Shown: one piece after another, positions 46,212-55,153 of the stretch
How the letters are laid out: each line of letters starts with the position of its first letter
Position numbering within the stretch: position 1 is the first letter of the stretch
NCBI RefSeq assembly: GCF_001651855.1
Contig: NZ_LNQC01000050.1
Span: forward strand, 1-64,000
DNA length: 64,000 nt
From: Sinorhizobium americanum
Lineage (GTDB): Bacteria > Pseudomonadota > Alphaproteobacteria > Rhizobiales > Rhizobiaceae
Direction: 5' to 3'
Translations under genes and position numbers: made by a program
The notes under the pieces: model-generated
Databases searched by the model: none
Told to the model about the DNA's origin: nothing
Seen by the model: the letters and a program-made list of their open reading frames with translations, nothing else

Positions 46212-47041
46212 CGCCGCTCACCTTCGTCGCGATCGCCCTTGTCGAGGCCCCAGAAGGCGATCTGCGTCGGCAGCTGCGCGAGCGTCATCTCGGCGCCGGC
46301 CTGGATGGCGATGCCGCGGCGCCGGGCTTCCTCGAGCCAGGGTGTCACCGGCGGCTTCGTCACCGCGTCGGCGATGATTTCCGCCTTTGTCAGCCGCTCC
46401 GGCGGAAAGGGATAGGGATCGGCAGGATTCATGCCGGCCGGTGATGCATTGACGGCGATGTCGACATCGATGCCGTCGGGCAAAACGTCATGGGCGTGAA
46501 GCTCAGGATAGTCGCGGCGCAACTGCCCGATCAGGCGGTCCGCCTTCGCCTGGTCACGTTCGATGACGATGATCGTTGCCGCACCCGCCTCGGCAAGCGC
46601 ATAGATGATCGCCGTCCCGGCACCGCCGGCACCGACGACCAGTGCGGTCTTGCCCTTGACGGTGACGCCGTTCCTGGCAAGCGCCGCAACCATGGCGTCG
46701 CCGTCGACCATGTCGCCGAGGAGCGTGCCGTCCGGCCTCCTGCGGATGATGTTGACGGCACCGGCCCGGCGGGCCCGCTCCGTCAGCTCGTCGACGCCGG
46801 CGCAGGCCGCCTGCTTGTGCGGCATCGTCACCGAAACGCCGGGGCAATTGGGCGTTCCTCGAATGGCATCAAGGAACGCCGCCACCTTCTCGGGGAAGAT
46901 GTCCACCGGGATGAGGACGGCCCCCACATCATTGTCGGAGAACCACGCGTTCACCGGTCCCGGCGACTTCACCTGCTCGACGGGGTGACCGATGAGCGGA
47001 ATGAAGACGGTCTTTCCGGTAATCTCCGGGACGGGCGGCAT
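46208..47041 (-). CDS. aroE: Shikimate dehydrogenase-family protein
   Basis: 277 aa. Catalytic lysine in VTMPHK, Rossmann motif VVGAGGAGTA, and VNASPAGMNP are AroE features. The substrate-binding motifs differ from biosynthetic AroE: the first loop is HPVEQVKSPGPVN instead of HPxxxSxSPxxHN, and GDMVDGD replaces the usual GxNTDG-type segment. This points to a catabolic paralogue oxidising shikimate or quinate to dehydro-compounds in step with QuiC1. It follows livF without a gap. Confidence 0.85.
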   Translation of the reverse strand: MPPVPEITGKTVFIPLIGHPVEQVKSPGPVNAWFSDNDVGAVLIPVDIFPEKVAAFLDAIRGTPNCPGVSVTMPHKQAACAGVDELTERARRAGAVNIIRRRPDGTLLGDMVDGDAMVAALARNGVTVKGKTALVVGAGGAGTAIIYALAEAGAATIIVIERDQAKADRLIGQLRRDYPELHAHDVLPDGIDVDIAVNASPAGMNPADPYPFPPERLTKAEIIADAVTKPPVTPWLEEARRRGIAIQAGAEMTLAQLPTQIAFWGLDKGDRDEGERR

Positions 47042-47761
47042 TCATGCCTCCTCGAGATGGGCGCCGAGGAAGAGCTGGCCGACACGGGGATCGGCGAGCA
47101 GCTTGTCGGCCCTGTCGTACATCCGGCTGCGGCCCTGTTCGAGCACCAGGCCGAAGTCGGACATGGCGAGCGCCGGCTTGGCATTCTGCTCGACCATCAG
47201 GATGGTCACGCCCTGGTCGCGCAGCCGGATCAGCGTGCGGAAGGTCTCGTTGATCATCTGCGGCGAAAGGCCGATCGACGGTTCGTCGATGAGGATCAGC
47301 GACGGATCGAGCAGCAAGGCACGGGCGATCTCGAGCTGCTTCTGCTGACCGCCGGAAAGCGTGATCGCCTGTTCCTTCGCCTTCTCCTTGAGGATCGGGA
47401 ACTGCTCCATCACCTCGTCGATGCGCCTGGCGATCTTCGCCTGGTCGCCGGAGGAGATGCCGCCGATCTCGAGATTGTGGCGCACCGAGAGCATCGGGAA
47501 GAGGTTGCGCCCCTGCGGCACATAGGTGACGCCCTTGCCGAGCATCTTGGCCGGCGGCAGGGAGGTGACGTCCTCGCCGTTGAGGAGCACATTCCCCGAG
47601 CGGATTTTCAGAAGCCCGAAGATCGCCTTGAAGACCGTCGACTTGCCTGCCCCGTTCGGGCCGATCACCGTGGTGATCGTCCCCTTGTCGATCTTGAAGG
47701 ACGTGCCGTTCAGGATCGTCATTTTGCCGTAGCCGCCATAGACCTGCTTGAGTTCCAGCAT
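47042..47761 (-). CDS. livF: LivF-type ABC transporter ATPase
   Basis: 239 aa. Walker A GPNGAGKST, signature LSGGQQKQ, Walker B LILIDEPSIGL, and the LivF-type YVPQGRNLFP Q-loop segment. One of two ATPases of a branched-chain-amino-acid-class importer. Given the downstream enzymes, the cargo is more likely shikimate, quinate or a related hydroaromatic than leucine. Confidence 0.92.
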   Translation of the reverse strand: MLELKQVYGGYGKMTILNGTSFKIDKGTITTVIGPNGAGKSTVFKAIFGLLKIRSGNVLLNGEDVTSLPPAKMLGKGVTYVPQGRNLFPMLSVRHNLEIGGISSGDQAKIARRIDEVMEQFPILKEKAKEQAITLSGGQQKQLEIARALLLDPSLILIDEPSIGLSPQMINETFRTLIRLRDQGVTILMVEQNAKPALAMSDFGLVLEQGRSRMYDRADKLLADPRVGQLFLGAHLEEA

Positions 47762-47764
47762 GGC

Positions 47765-48508
47765 TCAACCTCCGAGATAGGCTTCGATGACGGTCGGATC
47801 GTTGCGCACCGTTTCCGGGTCGCCTTCGGCAATGATCCTGCCGTTCGCCAGAACGATGATGCGCGTGCAGAGCGACATCACGAATTCCATGTTGTGTTCG
47901 ATGACGACGAAGGTGGCGCCGCGTTCCTGGTTGAAGGCCTTCAGCCGCTCCTTGAGGTCGGCGAGCATGGTGAGGTTGACGCCGCCGGCCGGCTCGTCGA
48001 GCATCACCAGCTTCGGCCCCGCCATGAAGGCCATGGCTGCGTCGAGCAGCTTCTGCTGGCCGTAGGAAAGCGATCCCGCCTTCTCGTGGGTCTGGTGCCC
48101 GAGCCGGAAGAAGTCGATCATCCGCAGGGCCTCTTCGGTGAGGCCCGCATCCGGCTTGCCGAAGAGCCGCGACAGCATCGTGCCCTTGTGCTCCTGGCCG
48201 GCGAGGATGATGTTGTCGAGCACGGTCATCTCGGGGAAGACCTGCAGCATCTGGAAGGTGCGGCCGACGCCGAGCTTGTTGAGATCGCAGGGGGGCTTGC
48301 CCGCGACCTCCTTGCCGTCGACGAGCACGGTGCCGGTCGAGGCCGGCAGCTGTCCGAGGACGCAGTTGAAGAGCGTCGACTTGCCGCTGCCGTTCGGACC
48401 GATCAGGCCGAGGATCTCGCCCTGGTGGACGTCGAAGGAGACATTGTCCACCGCCTTGACGCCGCCGAAGGACTTGCTGACATTGCGTACGGAAAGGACC
48501 GGCGTCAT
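47765..48508 (-). CDS. livG: LivG-type ABC transporter ATPase
   Basis: 247 aa from the ATG at 48508 (ATGA overlap with livM). Walker A GPNGSGKST, Q-loop RTFQMLQVFPEMTV, signature LSYGQQKLLD (Y for G, usual in LivG) and Walker B VMLDEPAGGVN. Its stop is 4 nt from the livF start. Confidence 0.92.
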   Translation of the reverse strand: MTPVLSVRNVSKSFGGVKAVDNVSFDVHQGEILGLIGPNGSGKSTLFNCVLGQLPASTGTVLVDGKEVAGKPPCDLNKLGVGRTFQMLQVFPEMTVLDNIILAGQEHKGTMLSRLFGKPDAGLTEEALRMIDFFRLGHQTHEKAGSLSYGQQKLLDAAMAFMAGPKLVMLDEPAGGVNLTMLADLKERLKAFNQERGATFVVIEHNMEFVMSLCTRIIVLANGRIIAEGDPETVRNDPTVIEAYLGG

Positions 48509-49476
48509 CGTCCTGCCTCCCAGGTCGTGGCGTTGGGGTTCTGCCTGAGCTTCAGCGCCGTGCGGGCACGCTCGACGAGGCCGAGCAGGCCGGTCGGGCA
48601 GAAGACCATCAGCACGATGACCAGCGTGGCATAGATCATCAGGTAATATCCTTCGGTGAAGCGCAGGAATTCCGGCGCCAGAACGATCAGCAGCGCGCCG
48701 AGGATCGGGCCGAAGAAGAAGCCAGCGCCGCCGACGATGACCATCAGCAGGACCTTGAGCGAGATGGTTAGGCCGAAGGAATGCGGATCGATGAACTGGG
48801 TGAGCTGGGCTAGCAGGCTGCCGGCAAGCCCGCCATAGGAGGAGCCGATGGCGAAGGCGAGCAGCGTCGTCTTGCGGATGTCGACGCCGAGGCTGTTGGC
48901 GCGGATCGGGTTTTCCCGGAGGGCCTTGAAGGCGCGGCCCCAGGGCGAACGGATGATGGCGTAGAGGGCGACAGCCATCAGCACGAACAGCGCCAGCACG
49001 AAGAAGTAGAAGGCGAGCGGCTTCTGCGTCTGCAAGCCGAAGAGTTCCGGCCGCGGGATGCCGACGATGCCATAGGTGCCGCCGGTCAACCATTCCTCAT
49101 TGCGCAGCATCAGCACCACCAGTGCGTTGAAGGCGAGCGTGATGAAAGCGAGGAAGTGATGCTGGACGCGGAGCGCCGGGTAGCCGAGCAGAAATCCGAT
49201 AACGAAGCACAGCACCATCGCGGCGATCATCGCCGCCGGCCACGGCACGCCCGCCATGGTCATGAGCGCCGTCGTATAGGCGCCGATGCCCATGAAGGAG
49301 GCCTGGGCGAGCGACACCTGGCCGGCATAGCCGAGCGTTAGGTTGAGTCCCATGGCGGAGATCGAATAGACCAGCCATGAGCACAGCACGAACACGCCGT
49401 AATTCGACTGCGTGAAGGGGAGCAGGATCAGGATCGCGAGACCCGCGACCAGTGTAGCGAGAGTGTGCTTGCTCAT
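48505..49476 (-). CDS. livM: LivM-type ABC transporter permease
   Basis: 323 aa from the ATG at 49476, overlapping livH by 4 nt. It has the LivM hallmarks GLNLTLGYAGQVSLAQASFMGIGAY-type motif (split over residues 43-67), a central SPWGRAFKALRENP loop and IVGGAGFFFGP. About nine membrane segments. Confidence 0.92.
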   Translation of the reverse strand: MSKHTLATLVAGLAILILLPFTQSNYGVFVLCSWLVYSISAMGLNLTLGYAGQVSLAQASFMGIGAYTTALMTMAGVPWPAAMIAAMVLCFVIGFLLGYPALRVQHHFLAFITLAFNALVVLMLRNEEWLTGGTYGIVGIPRPELFGLQTQKPLAFYFFVLALFVLMAVALYAIIRSPWGRAFKALRENPIRANSLGVDIRKTTLLAFAIGSSYGGLAGSLLAQLTQFIDPHSFGLTISLKVLLMVIVGGAGFFFGPILGALLIVLAPEFLRFTEGYYLMIYATLVIVLMVFCPTGLLGLVERARTALKLRQNPNATTWEAGR

Positions 49477-50351
49477 ACGGTGCGTCCTTCCGCCTTTCCG
49501 AGCAGGCCCTGCGGCCGCACGAGAATGATGATGATGAGCAGGATCAGCGGCACCGCGGAGCGATACGGCGCGGAAACGTAGGCTGCCGAGAGATTGTCGA
49601 TGACGCCGAGCAGGAGACCGCCGGCCAGCGCGCCGCGGATCTGGTTGAAGCCGCCGACGATCGCCGCGATGAAGGCGATCAGGCCGAGCGTCTCGCCGTT
49701 CGAGAACTTCGCCAGGTAGATCGGCGAGATCAGGATGGAGGCGAGAAAGGCGAGGCCGGCATTGATCAGGAACGTGTAGAGGATCATCCGCCGAACCGGC
49801 ACGCCGAGGATTTCGGCGACGTTCGGGTTCTGCGCCGTCGCCTGCATGCAACGGCCGATCTTCGTGCCGTTCAGGAAGAGCTGCAGCAGCGCCACGGCGC
49901 CGAGCGCGATCAGCAGAACGGCGATGTCCTGTACCGAGATGGCGGCGCCCAGCACGTTGAGGGTGCGGTCGGAAAACAGGGCTGGGAAGGGCAGCGCCTC
50001 GGCCGTGTAGAACTGCTTGACGCCTTCCTTCATCAGGATGCCGAGGGCGATCGTGGCGATGACGATCGGCAGGACGCCGTGCGGCAGTAAGGGATCGATG
50101 ATGATGCGCTTGAAGCCGAGGCCGAGCAGCAGCAGCGAAAGCACCACCGCGACCGCCATCGCCACCGGAAAGCTCAGGCCGAGGAACTGCGTCCCGGCCA
50201 GAACGAAGAAGGCGGGCAGCATGATGAACTCGCCCTGGGCGAAATTGATCGTCTGCGACGCCTGCCAGAGCAGGGTGAAGCCGATCGCCGCGAGCGCATA
50301 GATCGACCCCGTTGCCAGTCCGGAGACGAACAACTGGAAAAACGTATTCAT
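49473..50351 (-). CDS. livH: LivH-type ABC transporter permease
   Basis: 292 aa from the ATG at 50351; an in-frame TTG at 50366 is less likely. The N-terminal GLATGSIYALAAIGFTLLW, NFAQGEFIML and the C-terminal GGFNQIRGALAGG motif define LivH. Second membrane subunit of the importer. Confidence 0.92.
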   Translation of the reverse strand: MNTFFQLFVSGLATGSIYALAAIGFTLLWQASQTINFAQGEFIMLPAFFVLAGTQFLGLSFPVAMAVAVVLSLLLLGLGFKRIIIDPLLPHGVLPIVIATIALGILMKEGVKQFYTAEALPFPALFSDRTLNVLGAAISVQDIAVLLIALGAVALLQLFLNGTKIGRCMQATAQNPNVAEILGVPVRRMILYTFLINAGLAFLASILISPIYLAKFSNGETLGLIAFIAAIVGGFNQIRGALAGGLLLGVIDNLSAAYVSAPYRSAVPLILLIIIILVRPQGLLGKAEGRTV

Positions 50352-50409
50352 GGAAGATGTCCCCAAGAAAGGGGGCTTCGGGCCCGGCGGGCCGGAAGCC
50401 TCACCGTTT

Positions 50410-51549
50410 TTAGAGTTTCGGCAGCGTGGTCACGACGGTCTGCTTGCCGTCCTTGACCTCGACGAGGAAGCTTTCGCGGTTGACCTCGCCCTTGTCGTCC
50501 CAGCTTGTCTCCATCAGGATGCCGGGTTCGTCGGCAGGCGTGATGGTCAGGCCATGCAGCGCATCCGCGAAGGCCTGGCGGTCGACCTTGCCATTCTTGG
50601 TGGTGACGTATTTCACCACATAGGCGCCCATATAGGCCTTGATGGCGTTGTGGTCGGGCTTGTAGCTGTACTTCGCCTCGAACTTCTTGGCGAATTCCTC
50701 GATGCCGGGGATCGGCGCATTGGCGCTGAGGCCGACATGCCCGCGCACGCCGTTGACCGCTTCGCCGGCAAGGTCGACGACCTTCTGGTTCATCAGCGTC
50801 GTTTCGCCGAAGATCGGCTGGGTGACGCCCTGCTTGCGGATTTCCTTGAGCAGCCGCGCGCTTTCCTCTTCATGCAGATAGGCGAAGATCGCGTCCGCAT
50901 TGCTCGACTTCAGCTTGATGACGTCGGCTGCGAAATCGGCCTGGCCCACTTCGCTCGACACGTCGGCGTTGACGGCGATGCCGTTCTTCTCCAGCTCGGC
51001 TACGAAGGAATCGCGTCCACCCTTGCCGAAGTCGTCATTGACCCAAGCGACGGCGACCGACTTCACCTTCATTTCCTCGGTGAGGTACTTGACCAGTTTC
51101 GGCATCGACTGCTGTGCGCCGAAAGAGGTGCGGAAGATGTAGGGATTGCCCATGTCGGTGATGAATGGGGCTTCGGCGCCGGTCAGCTGCGGCACGCCGT
51201 TCTGCTGGGCGACCATCATGTTGACCTTGACCGAGCCGGAATAGATCGGCCCCATGATTACATAGGCGCCGTCGTCGATCGCCTTCTGCACCATGGCGCG
51301 CGAGGTCGTCGGGTCGGTCTGCGTGTCGTAATCGGTCACCTCGACCTGTTCGCCGAGGATGCCGCCGGCAGCATTGATCTCCTCGAAGGCGAGCTTCAGC
51401 GCGTCGCGCCAGTTGCTTCCCACGGTGGCGCCGGCGCCCGAAAGCTCGATCACGTTGGCGATCTTTATCGTGTCCGCCCAGGATATGTTCGGCAGGCCGG
51501 CCGATAGCGCCACGGCAATTGCGATCGACGCAAGTGCTCTCTTCGTCAT
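50410..51549 (-). CDS. LivJ-type substrate-binding protein
   Basis: 379 aa with a signal peptide (residues 1-25, ending SWA). Type I periplasmic-binding fold of the Leu/Ile/Val-amide family: IANVIELSGAGATVG, TDYDTQTDPTTS, and a central AYLHEEESARLLKEIRKQG strand-helix. No clear amino-acid-binding residues can be assigned by eye; a hydroaromatic acid ligand fits the operon. AGGAGGAG before the ATG. Confidence 0.88.
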   Translation of the reverse strand: MTKRALASIAIAVALSAGLPNISWADTIKIANVIELSGAGATVGSNWRDALKLAFEEINAAGGILGEQVEVTDYDTQTDPTTSRAMVQKAIDDGAYVIMGPIYSGSVKVNMMVAQQNGVPQLTGAEAPFITDMGNPYIFRTSFGAQQSMPKLVKYLTEEMKVKSVAVAWVNDDFGKGGRDSFVAELEKNGIAVNADVSSEVGQADFAADVIKLKSSNADAIFAYLHEEESARLLKEIRKQGVTQPIFGETTLMNQKVVDLAGEAVNGVRGHVGLSANAPIPGIEEFAKKFEAKYSYKPDHNAIKAYMGAYVVKYVTTKNGKVDRQAFADALHGLTITPADEPGILMETSWDDKGEVNRESFLVEVKDGKQTVVTTLPKL

Positions 51550-51667
51550 GTTCTCCTCCTATGTCGTTCTTCCATGGGCGGCGATCCTCCCCCGCCCAGC
51601 TGCGTGATACTGTCCCATCTCTTACGTAACGGCAAATATCAAGTTATGAAGAGTCAATAACATCATG

Positions 51668-52561
51668 TTATCTTTTGGCGCGGTTCATTTCGGTTCTCAG
51701 CGTGTCGATGAAGCGTTCCGAAAAGATCGACAGCGGAACGTCGCGCCGATAGGCGACGAAGGTTGGGAAGGTCGTGTCCGCTTCGATTTCCACGCATTTG
51801 ATTCCCGGCACTTGGCCGGCGGCGACGGTGAACTCGTCGATGATGGCAATGCCGAGCTCGGCGGCGACGAGGGCGCAGACGGTCGTGCCGAAACGCGCCT
51901 TGATCTTCATATCATAGGCGAGGTTCTGACGACGAAAAATCTCGGTCATAACCCGTCCGTAGGGATCGTTCGGATCGATGCCGATCAGAGTATGGCGGAC
52001 GATTTCTTCCGGCGCGATGCTGTCCTTGCCGGCGAGCTCGCTGTCCTGCGGAACGATGCAGAGCAGCCGGCCGGTGGCGAGCGGTTCGAAATGGATGATC
52101 GAGTGCTCGAGATAGGAACTGATCGCCACCACCTCGCCGCGGCCGACGAGCAGATAGTCGATCGCCTCCTCGATCTTCAGAATGTTGATGTCGACATAAA
52201 GTGATGGATATTGCTGGCGCAGCTTGGCGATCGCCCGCGGCACCATCACATTGGCGATGCTGGGAACCGAGCCGACGCTGAGTTCCAGCCCGTCGCCCTT
52301 TTCCAGCCGCTGCACGGCAAACTGCAGATCCTCGACCTGGCGATAGACGGTATCGAGCAAGCCGAAAATGTGCCTGGCCTCCGGTGTCGGCACATAGCGC
52401 CCATGACTGCGGTTGAAGAGGCGGACCCGAAGGCTGTCTTCCGTATACTTCATCAGCCGGCTGACGCCGGGTGCCGCGACGCCAAGAAGTTTCGCCGCGC
52501 CGGCGATCGTGCCGGTGACCATGATAGCGCGGATCACTTCTATTTGGCGTAGCGTCAGCAT
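51668..52561 (-). CDS. LysR-family regulator of the shikimate/quinate-type operon
   Basis: 297 aa. Winged helix IRAIMVTGTIAGAAKLLGVAAPGVSRLMKYTE, slightly longer at the tip than in most LysR proteins. Effector domain typical. Unlike other LysR genes in the window it is in the same orientation as, and upstream of, its likely targets, with 118 bp before the binding-protein gene. GGAGGAAAC before the ATG at 52561. Confidence 0.88.
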   Translation of the reverse strand: MLTLRQIEVIRAIMVTGTIAGAAKLLGVAAPGVSRLMKYTEDSLRVRLFNRSHGRYVPTPEARHIFGLLDTVYRQVEDLQFAVQRLEKGDGLELSVGSVPSIANVMVPRAIAKLRQQYPSLYVDINILKIEEAIDYLLVGRGEVVAISSYLEHSIIHFEPLATGRLLCIVPQDSELAGKDSIAPEEIVRHTLIGIDPNDPYGRVMTEIFRRQNLAYDMKIKARFGTTVCALVAAELGIAIIDEFTVAAGQVPGIKCVEIEADTTFPTFVAYRRDVPLSIFSERFIDTLRTEMNRAKR

Positions 52562-53526
52562 GTTTCCTCCGGGAACGGCTCAGCGTTTTTTTGGCGGTTC
52601 ACTGTCTGAGCGTGTCGCAGAATGCGGATGGAACAGCTAGGTGTCGAGCGCCCTTTTGACTTGGGAACCTCCTTATTGCAGGCGACCCTAACCCCGCGTA
52701 GGACATCGACGCCTCTCACCTTCCTGCGCACAAAATTGCGCTTCTGATTGGCCCGTGTCCACTCAGGCGCAATGCCAATCCAACTGAGACGTTCGGCAAA
52801 GTGCTCGCCGATCCAGGCTGTGGCGCGGGGCGAGCTCGTGTTAGTTGATTCCGGAACGGTAGCTTTGGCTCCGCCATTCGGCTGTCTTTCTGCCAATTTC
52901 CGTTCACCACCCTTCCCGACGGATGGGAACCGGAAAGGTCGACCCTAAGCGGTCGGCGGGAACCGCACCAGGAATTGCACGGTTCGGCCCGACGCGGACG
53001 TTTGGTTCGGCGGGGCACCCACCTCACCCCCAGGCATACGCTCGTATTCGTCGTCGCGTTCACGCGGCCTCGCGCCGCACTTCAAGACACGTAAGCAAGT
53101 CCTCATGTTCATCGCCTCGTAGGCTGGTCCAGCCCGTGTCAAACGCGGAGCTAGCGGCGGGCGGTGGACCGAAGACTCGGTCTCGAACACCCCATCCGTG
53201 ATCGATATCCCGGCCGAAGGCGCGACCTCGTCAAGCAGTGGCGCGAACAGGTTGCCGCTGCAGACGGGGCGGCTGAGGAACCTTCGCAGCGATGACTCTG
53301 GCAAGGCACTGCGGAGACTTCGCGCGGAGTGTCTGGTATGTCTGCTCATGGCGCAACTTGCTCGTTCAGATGAGCGAGGCAAAGGGCCGCTGTCCACCCA
53401 CTGCGACGTGACCCTGAACCGGAGCGATCGACCGAGGACGTGTGAAAACGCGGGTGCGGGACGGTCGATGGCGCGGCAGGGCAAGTTGGTTCTGCCTGCA
53501 CCTGTGGATAGGTGGAGTTCGCAGCA
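52562..53526. other. Intergenic region with repeat copies
   Basis: 965 bp. No gene recognised. It holds a dispersed-repeat copy near 52900-52960 (CACCACCC, GACGGATGGGAACCGGAAAGGTCGACCC) and the best full copy at 53349-53437. It ends in IS66 remnants. Confidence 0.5.
53349..53437. repeat. Dispersed repeat, fullest copy
   Basis: Both halves are present: CTTGCTCGTTCAGATGAGC and AAGGGCCGCTGTCCACCC, then CTGCGACGTGACCCTGAACC and GATCGACC. It is used here as the reference for the family. The first half matches 19091-19141, the second 2638-2690 and 20347-20384. Confidence 0.65.
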
Positions 53527-53676
53527 GTGATCGTTGATCCTCCTGTTGCGGAGCCGCCGATTAAAAAAGCCAGCCATCCCGAGATCGTCGTCGGCGCTGT
53601 CACGATACGTCTGGAAGAAGGCGCGTCTGCTAGTCGGATCGCCGCTGTCGCATGTGCCTTAGCGGTTCCGGCATGA
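53527..53676 (+). pseudogene. IS66-family TnpA remnant (C-terminal part)
   Basis: The frame reads PEIVVGAVTIRLEEGASASRI and ends AVPA-TGA, the C-terminus of the IS66 accessory protein TnpA. The TGA overlaps the ATG of the TnpB remnant (ATGA), preserving the normal IS66 gene order. Confidence 0.75.
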
Positions 53677-53791
53677 TCTTTCCCTCGAACCATGCTCGGC
53701 TAATGGTGGCGACCAAGCCTGTAGACTTTCGCGAAGGTCACGACGGTCTGGCGGCACTGGTCAAGAACGAGTTGCACAAAGACCCGTTCAC
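53673..53791 (+). pseudogene. IS66-family TnpB remnant (N-terminal part)
   Basis: ATG at 53673; MIFPSNHARLMVATKPVDF and KNELHKDPFT are the conserved start of IS66 TnpB. The frame stops matching at about 53790, where an inverted piece of tnpA begins. Confidence 0.8.
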
Positions 53792-53905
53792 CGTCGCGTC
53801 CGCCTCATAGGTCTCGTGGATGATCGCCAGCTTCTCTGCCATGCTCCAGCGCCGCCGACGTTCCGGCCCGGAGAGGACTTCCATCTTAAAATTGCTGCTA
53901 GTCAT
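53792..53905 (-). pseudogene. IS66-family TnpA remnant (N-terminal part, inverted)
   Basis: ATG at 53905 reading leftward: MTSSNFKMEVLSGPERRRRW and AEKLAIIHETYEADATV are the TnpA N-terminus. It points towards the tnpA/tnpB remnants on the other strand, so the element suffered an internal inversion and large deletion. The two pieces meet at CACCG near 53787-53791. Confidence 0.78.
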
Positions 53906-54051
53906 ATTACCAACATTACTCCTACCCACTTAACTAAGTGGGGGAGCATGTCCGAGCCTTTCGGGGGCTAATTCAAAGACGCCATTGAAGCCTTCGGCTA
54001 CCCCAAACCTTGATCGCCTCGCCTTGACACACCGCCTCCACAGCTTCTGAC

Positions 54052-55056
54052 TTAACCCAGCTTATTGTGGAAGTGCGACGCAACCCGATCAGCAGCCGCA
54101 CGGACTGTCTCGGCTTGGTCGTAAAAGTCGTAGTGTTTTCCCTCTGTCCAATGTAATTCTTTTGGACCCGCCAAAAGGCCATACATTTTGCGAGCCTGAT
54201 CAGGGAACGCTGCGCCATCTGAGTGAACTACGAGAGCTGGTGCCGTAACATGCGGAGCCTGGGCCAAAGGATCAAACGCGAGCCAGGGCTCCCATGCCAT
54301 AACTGCAAACTCGTTGCGCCAGGCACGAACGCTCCCGCCGCGTGAATGATCCATATAGTATTCGTTGGGGCCGGAGCTCACCGCAGTTTTGTCGTTCGGC
54401 ATATAGGCGAAGACCGTTTGGATTACCCCTTCGTCGTCATAGCGCTTACGCGCCTCTCGACTTGCCGCGATCCGGCTGTCGATACCCTCTTTGCCGCCGA
54501 ACATCTTCGACACCAGCTCCGGGTCGGAGAAAAAACCTGCGACAGTGGCTAACGCGCCCACATTGGGGTCCTTCGCAGCCGTGTAAAGAGCCGTGCCGCC
54601 GGACGTGCAAATTCCGAGGATACCGGTCCCGGCGACGTCGCTACGTTTCTTCAGGTACCGCAAGGCAGCCGACAAGTCCTCTGCCTTTGAAGCTTGGTCC
54701 TCGAACTGCCGCATCGCACCGCTACTCTCGCCGTAATTGCGATAGTCAATTGCGAGCGCAATGATGCCGCGCCGGGCAAGCTCGCCGGCATAATTTCCGC
54801 CCATCTGCTCCTTCACCGAGGTTAGCGAACCGCCGACCGCCACGGCCGGATAGCGGCGTGATGGATCATGTCCCTCTGGAAGATAAAGATTGGCTACGAC
54901 GAAACCGTCCCCGCTCTTAAAGCTGACTTTTTCAGGCACTGGCTGGGTTCGCTCGGTAAGGGTTTGTGCCATGGTATTTTTTCCTGCGCTGAGAAGGAAG
55001 GCGGTCGCACCGACAGCTAGACCGAGGTTCCGGCGAGTAATCGTTGTTAGGGGCAT
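54052..55056 (-). CDS. Tat-exported alpha/beta hydrolase (dienelactone-hydrolase-like)
   Basis: 334 aa. Leader ITRRNLGLAVGATAFLLSAG with a twin arginine, cleavage likely after NTMA. Hydrolase fold with YNFY-type loops; the nucleophile elbow is GICTSGG, with C150 where most alpha/beta hydrolases have serine and S152 two residues later. The catalytic Asp is expected near VVHSDGAAFP and His in EGKHYDFYD. AT content and codon use differ from the operons to the left, hinting at acquisition. Divergent from a LysR gene. Confidence 0.82.
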   Translation of the reverse strand: MPLTTITRRNLGLAVGATAFLLSAGKNTMAQTLTERTQPVPEKVSFKSGDGFVVANLYLPEGHDPSRRYPAVAVGGSLTSVKEQMGGNYAGELARRGIIALAIDYRNYGESSGAMRQFEDQASKAEDLSAALRYLKKRSDVAGTGILGICTSGGTALYTAAKDPNVGALATVAGFFSDPELVSKMFGGKEGIDSRIAASREARKRYDDEGVIQTVFAYMPNDKTAVSSGPNEYYMDHSRGGSVRAWRNEFAVMAWEPWLAFDPLAQAPHVTAPALVVHSDGAAFPDQARKMYGLLAGPKELHWTEGKHYDFYDQAETVRAAADRVASHFHNKLG

Positions 55057-55153
55057 TGTCGGCGCTTCCTCATTATTCGCTCAAATAATATTTGGTGGAA
55101 TCCAGTTTGATAATCTGCAAAAATATGAAAGGGTTTTTAAGGTAGATTTGATA

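Noticed and set aside
46490..48634. 714-aa plus-strand frame across the Liv genes
   Set aside because: Antisense shadow rich in His, Arg and Asp, typical of GC-rich reverse frames; four well-supported minus-strand genes occupy the same bases.
53198..53530. Plus-strand 110-aa frame before the IS66 remnant
   Set aside because: It reads through the dispersed repeat copy; the apparent protein similarity to the 19.05-kb frame is explained by that DNA repeat.
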